Part shown: positions 6,925 to 14,515 of the stretch, in pieces
Layout: each line of letters begins with the position of its first letter
Position numbering within the stretch: position 1 is the stretch's first letter
Assembly: GCA_934130405.1 (NCBI GenBank)
Contig: CAKOXX010000012.1
Coordinates: 1 to 40,409, forward strand
Origin: an uncultured Bacilli bacterium
GTDB taxonomy: Bacteria; Bacillota_I; Bacilli_A; RF39; UBA660
Direction of reading: 5' to 3'
Length of the DNA stretch: 40,409 bases
Position numbers and translations under genes: made by a program
The notes under the pieces: model-generated
Seen by the model: the letters and a program-made list of their open reading frames with translations, nothing else
Database searches by the model: none
What the model was told of the DNA's origin: nothing

Positions 6925-8457
6925 TTATAGCAATCTTTCAAATTTAACAAGTTTACTTCTCTTGTAATCTCGTTCTAATTCTTTAATAAAAATAGAATAA
7001 TTAGTAGTTGGTACCATTAAGTAAGTAGTATTTTTTGTTCTAGTAATTGCTACATAAAAAAGTCTTCGCTCTTCAGCATAGGGATAGTCTTCTTCTCTTT
7101 TGCTAACTAATCGCATTATTCTTTCCTCTTTAATCTTATTAGGGAAACCTAATGTATCATCTAGAAAATTAATAATAATGACATCATCGGCTTCTAAGCC
7201 TTTAGATTTATGAATAGTTAGAAAAGTTATATCTAAATAGCTCTTTTTCTTATATATAACTTTATTATTTTTTAGTTCTAACTCTTCACTTAAAACACTA
7301 TAAATATCATTATTATTTCTTCCTAAAATAAAGACTTTTTGAGAAGTGATACTATCTAATATTTTTAAAATAGCTACTTTTTTGTTTTTATAGTAAATCA
7401 CTCGTAGTGGATACTCTAAATGTTTTGAAGAAGTTAGTTTCTTTTTTAACTGATATTTATTTTTAAGTATAAATCTTCCTGCTACTGTTATTAATTCTTG
7501 GCTGTTACGATAAGTAGTAGTTATTTTGTGAGTTACACTATTTGGAAAGTAAGTAGGAAAATTATAGAATAATGATATATCACAACCACTAAAGCGATAA
7601 ATCGATTGAAAGTCATCTCCTACTACCATTAAAGAACAGCTCTTTCGTTCCACTAGTTCTTTGATAAGTAAGAAACGAACGTAAGACGTATCTTGGTATT
7701 CATCAATGATAATATATGATATCCTTTTAGAATAATTTTTCACTTTTTCCCTAGCTACAAATAATAAATCATCAAAATCAAGCTCCTTTTCTGCTTGCTT
7801 TTCTTTTTCATACAATAAATAGATATTAAATGCTAACAAAAGAAAATATTTCTCTTTTAAATAAGTTATTGGTAAGAGATAACTTTTTATTTCGTGGAAA
7901 AAATCTTTAAAATCTTCTAGTTTATAACTACCACACTTAAATAATCTAATAAATGTTATTAACTCTCTCTTTAAGATTTCTACTTCTTTCCGTTTATTAA
8001 CTAGCAATCTTTTGTAGTTTTCCACAGGTTTTGTGGAAAAAAAGTTATTAAAGTATTTTAAAACCACCTTTAATAGGTAATTCGAATTAAATATTTCTAC
8101 ATTAAAAAAGTTTTCCACAATCATTGTTAATAATTCATCATCCGCAAGAGAATAGCTTTCTTTAGAATCACTTATTATTTCCATAGCTAGTTTATGAAAA
8201 GTGTAACATTTTATTTCTTTATTAAGTTCTATTCTTATCTTCTCTTTTAAGCTTTCTACCGCCATATTTGTGAAGGTAATACAGATTATTTCATCTTCCT
8301 TGATATGTTTATTTTCAATTAAATACTTAATTTTTCCTACGATAGTTAATGTCTTACCACTTCCTGCTCCTGCCAAAACAAATAAGTATTTACTATTATC
8401 TTTTACTACTTTTGTTTGTTCATTATCTAGTTCATAATTAAGTACTTTGAAATTCAT
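6925..8457 (-). CDS. UvrD/Rep-type superfamily 1 DNA helicase, short form
   Basis: The 510-residue ATPase has all SF1A helicase motifs: Walker A AGAGSGKT (29-36), Ia (ITFTN), II (IIDEYQD, D252/E253), III (VVGDDFQSIYRFSG), IV (TTYRNSQEL), V (TIHKSKGLEADDV) and VI (RRLFYVAITRTK). It is much shorter than PcrA/UvrD (about 720-750), with reduced 1B and 2B subdomains. It probably acts as a 3'-5' DNA translocase in repair. It is the first gene of a likely two-gene operon with DUF4186. AGGTGG precedes the ATG. It is probably additional to a full-length PcrA elsewhere in the genome, which cannot be checked here. Confidence 0.85.
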   Translation of the reverse strand: MNFKVLNYELDNEQTKVVKDNSKYLFVLAGAGSGKTLTIVGKIKYLIENKHIKEDEIICITFTNMAVESLKEKIRIELNKEIKCYTFHKLAMEIISDSKESYSLADDELLTMIVENFFNVEIFNSNYLLKVVLKYFNNFFSTKPVENYKRLLVNKRKEVEILKRELITFIRLFKCGSYKLEDFKDFFHEIKSYLLPITYLKEKYFLLLAFNIYLLYEKEKQAEKELDFDDLLFVAREKVKNYSKRISYIIIDEYQDTSYVRFLLIKELVERKSCSLMVVGDDFQSIYRFSGCDISLFYNFPTYFPNSVTHKITTTYRNSQELITVAGRFILKNKYQLKKKLTSSKHLEYPLRVIYYKNKKVAILKILDSITSQKVFILGRNNNDIYSVLSEELELKNNKVIYKKKSYLDITFLTIHKSKGLEADDVIIINFLDDTLGFPNKIKEERIMRLVSKREEDYPYAEERRLFYVAITRTKNTTYLMVPTTNYSIFIKELERDYKRSKLVKFERLL

Positions 8458-8510
8458 TTTTCCACCTCGTCCCTAATTATAACTAGTCATAAACTAATAT
8501 GCAAATCGGA

Positions 8511-8633
8511 GATTTTGCATTTTCCACAGTTTTTTATTCGGAATTTGCTTTTTTCCACAGGTAATTGTGCAAAATCACCCCACTTTTATAGCTGAATTAG
8601 CAAAATTGCCCATTCTAAAAAAAGTTTTCCACA
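8511..8633. repeat. Intergenic cluster of TTTTCCACA and GCAAAAT repeats
   Basis: The 199-base gap between the helicase and ZIP genes holds three same-direction TTTTCCACA words (8520-8528, 8551-8559, 8625-8633), each one base from the DnaA box TTATCCACA. It also holds an inverted pair GATTTTGCA (8511-8519) and TGCAAAATC (8568-8576) and a further GCAAAATTGC near 8600. No replication gene is near. Whether this is a DnaA-regulated region or a simple local duplication is unknown. Confidence 0.4.
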
Positions 8634-8656
8634 TATTTTACTAATAGAGGTGTAAT

Positions 8657-9454
8657 ATGATTAATGAATTTAATAATTTATCTTATGTTTGGCAAGCACT
8701 AACCGCTAGTATATTCACTTGGGGAGTAACTGCACTTGGTGCAAGTATTGTTTTTTTCTTTAAAAAAGTCAATAAAACTGTAATGGATGCTATGCTTGGT
8801 TTTTCTGCAGGAGTAATGATTTCTGCTAGTTTCTTTAGTTTAATATCACCTGCTTTAGAAATGACAAAAACTTTAAAAATGAATGGTCCCCTTATTATAT
8901 CGGGTGGTTTTCTTCTAGGAGGAATATTACTCTTTATTGGTGATAAAATTTATGACTTAATAGATAAAAAGAAAGATACTAATACTAAAAGTAGAAAACG
9001 ATGTTTTATGTTAATTTCTTCTATAACGCTTCATAATATTCCAGAAGGCCTAGCAATTGGAGTTGCTTTTGGAAGTTTAGCTTATAACTTGCCTGGTACT
9101 ACTTTATTGTCAGCTTTTACTTTAGCTTTAGGTATTGGTCTACAAAATTTTCCAGAAGGAAGTTCTGTTAGTTTGCCTTTAAGAAGAGAAGGTTATAGTA
9201 GAAAGAAAGCTTTCTTTTATGGTCAATTATCTGGGATAGTAGAACCAATTTCAGCAGTTATTGGAGCTTTACTTGTGCTAAGTATTAAAACAATCTTGCC
9301 ATTTTTACTTGCTTTCGCAGCAGGTGCAATGATTTATGTTGTAGTAGAAGAATTAATACCAGAAAGTCAAACCAATCAAAAAAAGGACCTAATGGCCTTC
9401 TTTACATTATTTGGTTTTGTTCTAATGATGATTCTAGATATAACTCTAGGTTAA
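8657..9454 (+). CDS. ZIP family metal transporter (ZupT/GufA-like)
   Basis: The 265-residue integral membrane protein has about eight hydrophobic segments. The two ZIP metal-binding signatures are present: HNIPEG (126-131) in TM4 and QNFPEG (163-168) in TM5. A charged, Lys-rich cytoplasmic loop (about 101-116) separates TM3 and TM4, as usual in the family. It should import divalent metal such as zinc, possibly iron or manganese. GAGGTG precedes the ATG. Its stop codon directly abuts the stop of the opposite endolysin gene with no bases between. Confidence 0.9.
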   Translation: MINEFNNLSYVWQALTASIFTWGVTALGASIVFFFKKVNKTVMDAMLGFSAGVMISASFFSLISPALEMTKTLKMNGPLIISGGFLLGGILLFIGDKIYDLIDKKKDTNTKSRKRCFMLISSITLHNIPEGLAIGVAFGSLAYNLPGTTLLSAFTLALGIGLQNFPEGSSVSLPLRREGYSRKKAFFYGQLSGIVEPISAVIGALLVLSIKTILPFLLAFAAGAMIYVVVEELIPESQTNQKKDLMAFFTLFGFVLMMILDITLG

Positions 9455-10117
9455 TTATTCAATATATAACTTCTCATTTTCGTTAAGTTCTATTGCGTAT
9501 AAACCACTTTTCTTACAAGTAAATATTAATTCTAATTTACTACTATTAGTTTCATCTGGTGATGGAACTTCTTTTTCTTTGTCATCATCATCATTTTTTG
9601 GTACTTCTTCTATTTTTCTAAAAGTATAACCCTTACTATCTAGTATCTTAATTGTATCATCTATCCATAAACATTCCGTTGGTTTCTTTGGATTATTAAT
9701 CGACCAATATCCAGCACTATTTTTATGCCAGCCACTACCTGTAAACTTACCTTTTCCACATTCCATATGAACATGATTACCAGTGGCGTTTCCTTTTGTT
9801 CCCTCTTCGTAAAATCTAGTTCCTTTTTGAATAACTTGTCCAACTTTTAAATTAGAAACATCATTATCATGCGCAAACATCATGGTCATATAATCAATCG
9901 TACCGTCTGGATATTCTACTTGCTCAACACTTTCCAACCAAACTTCATTTGCATCATTAGGATAGATTTTTTTAATTACTCCGGTGAAAGGTGCTAAAAT
10001 GAAATCAATTCCAGAATCACTACCAGCTTCATCAATAGCATAACTATCAAGATGTGTTCCCACATTATAGCCTTGAGTTATTCGCATATAAGGACTAGGA
10101 TAAAGTGGTTTTTCCAT
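9455..10117 (-). CDS. Phage-type M23 peptidase / endolysin-like protein
   Basis: The 220-residue protein resembles M23-type lysins of Firmicutes phages. A possible first zinc-ligand region, THLDSYAIDEAGSD, is followed by TMMFAHDND and the HxH motif GNHVHMECGKGKF (about 115-125). There is no signal peptide, which fits holin-dependent export. After residue 170 an acidic linker (NDDDDKEKE) leads to a short C-terminal strand region that may bind the wall. Its ATG overlaps the holin-like stop by one base (TAATG), so the two are translationally coupled, and AGGAGT precedes the start. No other phage gene is near. The family match is from memory of related lysins. Confidence 0.65.
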   Translation of the reverse strand: MEKPLYPSPYMRITQGYNVGTHLDSYAIDEAGSDSGIDFILAPFTGVIKKIYPNDANEVWLESVEQVEYPDGTIDYMTMMFAHDNDVSNLKVGQVIQKGTRFYEEGTKGNATGNHVHMECGKGKFTGSGWHKNSAGYWSINNPKKPTECLWIDDTIKILDSKGYTFRKIEEVPKNDDDDKEKEVPSPDETNSSKLELIFTCKKSGLYAIELNENEKLYIE

Positions 10118-10455
10118 TATTTACTACTCCTTTTTATAATATTTTCTTTTTCAATAGTTACTGTTTCACTTCGTGTTAATTCACTATACGATTTAAGTTT
10201 TCCCTCTAAAGATTTATAAATTGTATCAGCACCAATAAAGCTAAAAAAACCGACCCATAAACTTTCTGGAAAAGTGATTGAAGTAAATGTAATACAGAAA
10301 AGTATACCTAAGACTAGGTTAACAATAAAGCTATAAAGACATAAATGTGCCGAACACTTAAAACATCTCTTTGTCTTTTGTACCAAAGCACAAGTTACTG
10401 CACTAAGAGCAATAGAAACTATTAACATTTCTTGCAAAATACTTAATTTTAACAA
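10117..10455 (-). CDS. Putative phage holin-like membrane protein
   Basis: The 112-residue protein has two to three hydrophobic segments (about 8-24, 39-60 and 64-80) and a charged C-terminal tail with KSYSELTRSETVTIEKE. Size, topology and position directly before an endolysin gene fit a phage holin. The element FIGADTIYKSLEGKL is one I associate with small holin-like proteins of Firmicutes phages. The only start in reach of the GGGAGG ribosome binding site is TTG at 10455. Two Cys pairs (CFKCSAHLC) are in the loop after TM1. No promoter is clear, as the TraX terminator lies just upstream. Confidence 0.55.
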   Translation of the reverse strand: MLKLSILQEMLIVSIALSAVTCALVQKTKRCFKCSAHLCLYSFIVNLVLGILFCITFTSITFPESLWVGFFSFIGADTIYKSLEGKLKSYSELTRSETVTIEKENIIKRSSK

Positions 10456-10492
10456 AAGAACATTCCTCCCTCTAACGTAATGTATGCAAAAA

Positions 10493-10524
10493 GAAAAAAA
10501 ATGCTACACAGTAATAAGCATTTT
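10493..10524 (-). terminator. Terminator overlapping the end of the TraX gene
   Basis: On the minus strand AAAATGCT pairs with AGCATTTT and a run of T follows. The left arm encodes the last codons of the TraX protein and the TAG stop lies in the loop. Confidence 0.75.
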
Positions 10525-11175
10525 TAGTAATAAAAGATGAAGTGGATAATATAAATAAAAGAAATATTTAATCTTCCGACCACGTTTCCCATTATAAAAA
10601 TAAAGAAAGATGAAAGCTACAATACTATACAGTTGAATATCATTTGTTTCTAAGAATAATACTGCTAAAAGATAAAGTATAAATGATAAAAATATATTAG
10701 GTGATAAATAAAAAACAAAAATCGTTGTTATTCCTAATACGGTATAATCTACATTCAAAAAGACTGCTAATATTGAAAATAGGATATAAAAGAGACTATA
10801 AAAAACTGTTTTATAAAGATAAGATTCTAACCCTATATTATATTTATCAATAATTTTTTTACCACCTTCTATTATCATCAGTAAAAGAAAGCCTAGTGAA
10901 AAAGTAAATAAAATATTTAAAGTATTACTCTTAAATGCATAATCATAAATCGGTTGTGTAATAAAAGCAAAAATAATTAATCTTAAAAAATATTTCAGAC
11001 GATTACTACTATTTTTAAAGCCTTCTACCAGTAAAAAAGCAAATATTGGAAAACTAATTCTTCCAATAATTCTAAAAATATCTATATCATTATAAATGAT
11101 TGCTCCAATATGGTCAATTGTCATAGTAATGATTGCAATCAGTTTTAAGTCAAAATTAGTCAGATACTTCTTCAT
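10504..11175 (-). CDS. TraX family membrane protein
   Basis: The 223-residue protein is an integral membrane protein with about seven hydrophobic segments. The start FDLKLIAIITMTIDHIGAII and the later GRISFPIFAFLLVEGF are the TraX family signature (pilin acetyltransferase TraX and many chromosomal homologues). The charged His in TIDHIG and Arg in GRISFP are the likely active-site residues. Chromosomal TraX proteins in Firmicutes have no proven substrate. GGAGG precedes the ATG. The gene follows the S9 terminator by about 10 bases, so it is either fed by read-through or has its own promoter within rpsI. Confidence 0.85.
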   Translation of the reverse strand: MKKYLTNFDLKLIAIITMTIDHIGAIIYNDIDIFRIIGRISFPIFAFLLVEGFKNSSNRLKYFLRLIIFAFITQPIYDYAFKSNTLNILFTFSLGFLLLMIIEGGKKIIDKYNIGLESYLYKTVFYSLFYILFSILAVFLNVDYTVLGITTIFVFYLSPNIFLSFILYLLAVLFLETNDIQLYSIVAFIFLYFYNGKRGRKIKYFFYLYYPLHLLLLKMLITV

Positions 11176-11184
11176 TTTTCCTCC

Positions 11185-11220
11185 AAAAAAACAAAACCTC
11201 GAAAATATATATTTTCGAGG
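11185..11220 (-). terminator. Terminator of the rplM-rpsI operon
   Basis: A palindromic 24-base hairpin (arms CCTCGAAAATA and its complement) is followed on the minus strand by TTTTGTTTTTTT. It starts 12 bases after the S9 stop. Confidence 0.9.
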
Positions 11221-11232
11221 AATAGAAACAAA

Positions 11233-11655
11233 TTAACGTTTTGAGAATTGTGGTGCACGACGTGCTTTTTTAAGTCCTGGTTTCTTACGTTCCTTCTTAC
11301 GTGGATCTCTTGTAATAAATCCTTCTTTTTTAAGAATTTTACGGAAGCTATTTTCTGCATCAGCTGGAGTTGCAGCATCATAAATTAATAATGCCTTAGT
11401 AATACCATGTCTTACTGCTCCTGCTTGTCCAGAACATCCACCACCAGATACATTAGCTGTTACATCAAACATATCTCTTGTATCAGTAACATCAAGTGGT
11501 TGAGTTAAATCCATTACCATAGTCTTGTGTGGGAAATACTCATTTACGTCACGACCATTGATAGTGATTTTACCAGTTCCTTTTGTAAGAGTTACACGAG
11601 CAACTGATGTTTTTCTTCTACCTGTTCCAGTATATACTTGTTTTTCTTTTGCCAT
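11233..11655 (-). CDS. rpsI: 30S ribosomal protein S9 (uS9)
   Basis: The 140-residue protein is S9. TGTGRRKTSVARV near the start, VSGGGCSGQAGAVRHGI in the middle and the basic tail ending in QFSKR are diagnostic. The conserved C-terminal Lys-Arg reaches the P-site tRNA. It is slightly longer than the usual 130 residues because of a short N-terminal MAKEK extension. AAGGAGG precedes the ATG. It follows rplM by 12 bases and ends the operon at a strong terminator. Confidence 0.98.
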   Translation of the reverse strand: MAKEKQVYTGTGRRKTSVARVTLTKGTGKITINGRDVNEYFPHKTMVMDLTQPLDVTDTRDMFDVTANVSGGGCSGQAGAVRHGITKALLIYDAATPADAENSFRKILKKEGFITRDPRKKERKKPGLKKARRAPQFSKR

Positions 11656-11667
11656 AACTTAACCTCC

Positions 11668-12096
11668 TTAAATATCCATTTCTTCTGGTTTTTGAGCCAT
11701 ATGAGGATGATTTTCACCTGCATATACAAATAATTTTTTGTACATACTACGTCCTAAACGATTCTTAGGTAACATTCCTTTAACAGCTTTTTCTACCATT
11801 TCTTCAGGATAACGTTCTACCATTTCTTTAGCAGTACGAATTCTTAAACCACCTGGGTATTGAGAGTGATTATAATACTTTTTGTCTTCCATTTTGTTAC
11901 CTGTTAATAATACTTTAGAAGCATTAACAATGATAACATAATCACCACAATCAACATGAGGTGTATAAGTAGGTTTGTGTTTACCACGAAGTACAACGGC
12001 TGCTTTACTAGCAACACGTCCTAAAGGTTTTCCTTCAGCGTCAATTACATACCAATTTCTTGTAACTGTTTCCTTTTTTTGCATATAACTATTCAT
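11668..12096 (-). CDS. rplM: 50S ribosomal protein L13 (uL13)
   Basis: The 142-residue protein is L13, shown by WYVIDAEGKPLGRVAS, LRGKHKPTYTPHVDCGD and GMLPKNRLGRSMYKKLFVYAG. Length is normal. AAAGGAG precedes the ATG at 12096. It is the first gene of the rplM-rpsI operon with its own promoter and a structured leader. The promoter overlaps the 3' end of truA, so the ribosomal genes are uncoupled from the upstream gene cluster. Confidence 0.98.
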   Translation of the reverse strand: MNSYMQKKETVTRNWYVIDAEGKPLGRVASKAAVVLRGKHKPTYTPHVDCGDYVIIVNASKVLLTGNKMEDKKYYNHSQYPGGLRIRTAKEMVERYPEEMVEKAVKGMLPKNRLGRSMYKKLFVYAGENHPHMAQKPEEMDI

Positions 12097-12097
12097 A

Positions 12098-12163
12098 ATT
12101 TTTCTCCTTTACTTAAACCGAACGTTCCCACCGTTCAATTTATGTGGGGATTTAAATGTACCG
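12098..12163 (-). promoter_or_regulatory. L13 leader RNA (autoregulatory)
   Basis: On the minus strand the leader has a hairpin GAACG-gtgggaa-CGTTC. An upstream CCCCAC can pair with its GTGGG loop, and an AATCGGTAC start can pair near CGGTTTAAGTA. Position and shape agree with the L13 leader known in Bacilli, which lets ribosomal protein repress its own operon. The match is by eye; a covariance-model search for the L13 leader would decide. Confidence 0.65.
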
Positions 12164-12169
12164 ATTAAA

Positions 12170-12197
12170 ATTATACCATAATCTTTATATTTGTCAA
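12170..12197 (-). promoter_or_regulatory. Promoter of rplM-rpsI
   Basis: TTGACA (12197-12192) and TATAAT (12175-12170) on the minus strand have a 16-base spacer and an extended TGG before the -10. The -35 overlaps the last codons of truA. Confidence 0.8.
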
Positions 12198-12940
12198 CTT
12201 CTTAGCTTAATATTTTTCAAATAAAGCCCCTCTGCTTTAGCAGTTGTTCCATGTTTTCCCCTTATTTTACTATCTAGAATTTCCTTTACTAAAGTTTTAT
12301 CTATTTTACCAGTACCAACTTTGATTAAAATTCCAACCATATTTCTTACTTGATATCTTAAAAAACCATTACCAACAAAGGTAAATATAATCTCATCTTG
12401 ATAGTAATCATCTTTTCTAATACTAGCTTTTGTTATCGTTCTAACACAATTATCTTTAATACTATTTTCTGTCACAAAAGCCCTAAAATCGTGAGTTCCC
12501 ACAAAATATTTTATTGCTTCCTCCATTGCTTCTAAATTAAGAGGATAATTATGTTGATAACAATAGTTTCTTCTTAGTGGATTATATTCCCCCATATTTA
12601 AATGATATTCATAAGTCTTCTCTTCAACAAAATATCTTGCATGAAAATAATCACTCACTATTTCTGCTTTAAAAACATGAATATCACAGGGCAAATATCT
12701 ATTCATTGCTCTTTTAAGTTGTTTTTCACTGATTGTTACTTCCATATCTAAATGAGCAACTTGATGATAAGCATGTACTCCTTTATCAGTTCTTCCACTA
12801 GCAGTTATTTTTACTTTTTTACCATCATTTATTTTTGTAGCAGCTTGTTCTAACTCTTCTTGAATAGTTCTATACCCCGGTTGAGTCTGATAACCATGAA
12901 ACATACTACCATCATAAGAAAAATGTATTAAAAATCTCAT
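12194..12940 (-). CDS. truA: tRNA pseudouridine(38-40) synthase TruA
   Basis: The 248-residue enzyme converts uridines 38-40 of tRNA anticodon arms to pseudouridine. The catalytic aspartate is D52 in GRTDKGVHAYHQVAH. The N-terminal FSYDGSMFHGYQTQP and the later HDFRAF and GFLRYQVRNMVGIL are family marks. Its start is one base after the stop of the degenerate EcfA-like gene, so the genes are cotranscribed. In most Bacilli ecfT sits between ecfA2 and truA; here it is missing. Confidence 0.97.
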   Translation of the reverse strand: MRFLIHFSYDGSMFHGYQTQPGYRTIQEELEQAATKINDGKKVKITASGRTDKGVHAYHQVAHLDMEVTISEKQLKRAMNRYLPCDIHVFKAEIVSDYFHARYFVEEKTYEYHLNMGEYNPLRRNYCYQHNYPLNLEAMEEAIKYFVGTHDFRAFVTENSIKDNCVRTITKASIRKDDYYQDEIIFTFVGNGFLRYQVRNMVGILIKVGTGKIDKTLVKEILDSKIRGKHGTTAKAEGLYLKNIKLRS

Positions 12941-12941
12941 T

Positions 12942-13739
12942 CTACTTAACCTCTCTATATATATCTTTCATTAAATCTTTTATATCTTTTCTATGGTCTA
13001 ATTTTATCTTTTTCATTTTTTCTACTAATTTTATAAATGATACTATCTTAGGTAATTCATAACCTAATTCTTTCTCATTAAATAGGTAATAGTAAATACT
13101 CTCTGTAAGTCCTTCTTGGTATAGCTTTCCATCTTTTAATATTACTAAATATCTAGTTATTTCATATAGTAAATCTTGATTATCACTAGTAATTATTATC
13201 GTCTTATGAAATTTATCTTTAAGACGTTCTAATATTCTAATTAATTTTGCTTTTTCTTTCTCATCAAAGTAAATAAAGGGATTTTCAAGAAGTAATATTT
13301 CTGGATTATATAAGAAAGCAAGAGATAGTTGAAACCACTTCTTTTCACTAGATGATAAAGTAGTAATTGTTCTTTTTAGTAATGACTTATCAAGTCCTAC
13401 TATCTTTAAAGCTCCTACTACTTTTTCATCTATATTAACTATTTTTGAGGAATTAGAAAGAATAAAGTATCTTAAATATTCTTCTACAGTATACAAAGGA
13501 TACTCTAAATTAAATTCTAATGGTACATAATAAATCTTACTTTTATAATAATCTTGTTTTTTTTTGGTAACTCTTTCTTTATCAAAATATATATTTCCAC
13601 TAAATTCGTTAGAAAAAGAAATAACTTTCAGTATTTCTTCTTGATTAGTACCTGTTACACCGGTTATTACTGATGAAGGTATGTTAATAGAAACATCATT
13701 TAATTTAGCTGTTTTAATATGCGAAAGTTTTATTTCCAT
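12942..13739 (-). CDS. Degenerate EcfA2-like ABC protein (pseudo-ATPase)
   Basis: The 265-residue protein keeps the EcfA fold and genomic position but not the chemistry. In the Walker A position it reads G27-VTG-TNQE, so the lysine is replaced by Gln33 and the Ser/Thr by Glu34. The signature is LSSSE instead of LSGGQ. Walker B is ILLLEN, where the Asp is Glu152 and the catalytic Glu is Asn153. The switch histidine is replaced by Ser (IITSDN). The EcfA-type segment YPLYTVEEYLRYF after the Q-loop and the C-terminal LGYELPKIVSF are retained. The frame is open throughout, has a GGAG site and overlaps the previous gene by 10 bases. It is therefore an expressed, non-hydrolysing relative rather than a pseudogene. 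Confidence 0.7.
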   Translation of the reverse strand: MEIKLSHIKTAKLNDVSINIPSSVITGVTGTNQEEILKVISFSNEFSGNIYFDKERVTKKKQDYYKSKIYYVPLEFNLEYPLYTVEEYLRYFILSNSSKIVNIDEKVVGALKIVGLDKSLLKRTITTLSSSEKKWFQLSLAFLYNPEILLLENPFIYFDEKEKAKLIRILERLKDKFHKTIIITSDNQDLLYEITRYLVILKDGKLYQEGLTESIYYYLFNEKELGYELPKIVSFIKLVEKMKKIKLDHRKDIKDLMKDIYREVK

Positions 13740-14515
13740 AACATCTCCACCATTTCTTTTTGATTTAAAATAATTTTATCGACTAGATTATAATACTTTA
13801 ATTTTAAAGATAAATCAATCATAAATGGCAGGCGAAAGCCTAGTTTATTTAGCATACTATCGTCATTTAAAACGGTTAGTATATCTCCTTCTTTTATTAT
13901 TTTTCCTTCATCTAATATTGATAAGTCTACATTAGAAAAATATGTTGGTACTTCTAAGTTATTAGTCATACAAATAAAGACTATTTTTTCTTTATATTTA
14001 TTAAATATTTTTGCTAAAAATTTCAATTCATCTACTTTTAAATATTTAAATACATCATCTAGTAATATTACTTCTGGACTATAAAGGAAAGCACAAGCTA
14101 GACTTAATTTTATTTTAGTATATTTATCAAGTTCTATTATTTTTTTATTTTCATCTTTTGTTAATTGAAATAGTGATAAAATTCTTCTTTTTTCTTTGGT
14201 GATACTATCTTCACTAATATTTAATCTGTTTAAATTGAAGATTATTTCTTCTTTTATTGTTTCGGTTTTAAATACTTCTTCTTCAAAAATAGTTTGAATT
14301 TTATATGGATACTGTCTAGAATTTATTTTTTCTATAAATGTTCTATTAACTCTAATCATTTCTTCTGTTTTAATTATACCGGCTAATACTTTTACTAAAA
14401 GAGTTTTATAGGAATTACTAGGTCCAGCAATAAATGCTATAGAACCAGTTTTAAAGGTTTTATTTATTCCATCAAATGGTGCTATTTGTAAATTTTCAAC
14501 AGTTAGTAAGGACAC
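13730..14515 (-). CDS. Degenerate EcfA1-like ABC protein
   Basis: The 261-residue protein is the partner of the next gene. Its Walker A is GPSNSYKT (31-38): Lys37 and Thr38 remain but the two glycines are Asn34 and Tyr36. The LSGGQ signature is unrecognisable (ELDKYTKIKLSLA). Walker B is VILLDDV, with Asp154 in place of the catalytic Glu, and the H-loop histidine is Asn (MTNNLE). EcfA-specific segments remain: TIKEEIIFNLNRL after the Q-loop and LGFRLPFMIDLSLKL near the end. The start is GTG 14515, overlapping the previous stop as TAGTG, with GAAGGA upstream. It may still bind nucleotide weakly, but ATP hydrolysis is doubtful. Confidence 0.7.
   Translation of the reverse strand: MSLLTVENLQIAPFDGINKTFKTGSIAFIAGPSNSYKTLLVKVLAGIIKTEEMIRVNRTFIEKINSRQYPYKIQTIFEEEVFKTETIKEEIIFNLNRLNISEDSITKEKRRILSLFQLTKDENKKIIELDKYTKIKLSLACAFLYSPEVILLDDVFKYLKVDELKFLAKIFNKYKEKIVFICMTNNLEVPTYFSNVDLSILDEGKIIKEGDILTVLNDDSMLNKLGFRLPFMIDLSLKLKYYNLVDKIILNQKEMVEMLWK

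Noticed and set aside
8458..8656. Replication origin suggested by DnaA-like boxes
   Set aside because: No perfect TTATCCACA, no AT-rich unwinding array beyond background and no dnaA, dnaN or plasmid replication gene nearby.
9455..11175. Prophage or conjugative element from lysin, holin and TraX
   Set aside because: No integrase, terminase, capsid, relaxase or attachment repeats, and TraX homologues are common in chromosomes.
11172..11381. Minus-strand 69-codon frame at the end of rpsI
   Set aside because: Out-of-frame shadow of S9 that passes through the operon terminator.
12942..14515. EcfA-like genes as decaying pseudogenes
   Set aside because: Frames are full length, start sites are in place and starts are coupled to neighbours; the losses are confined to catalytic motifs.
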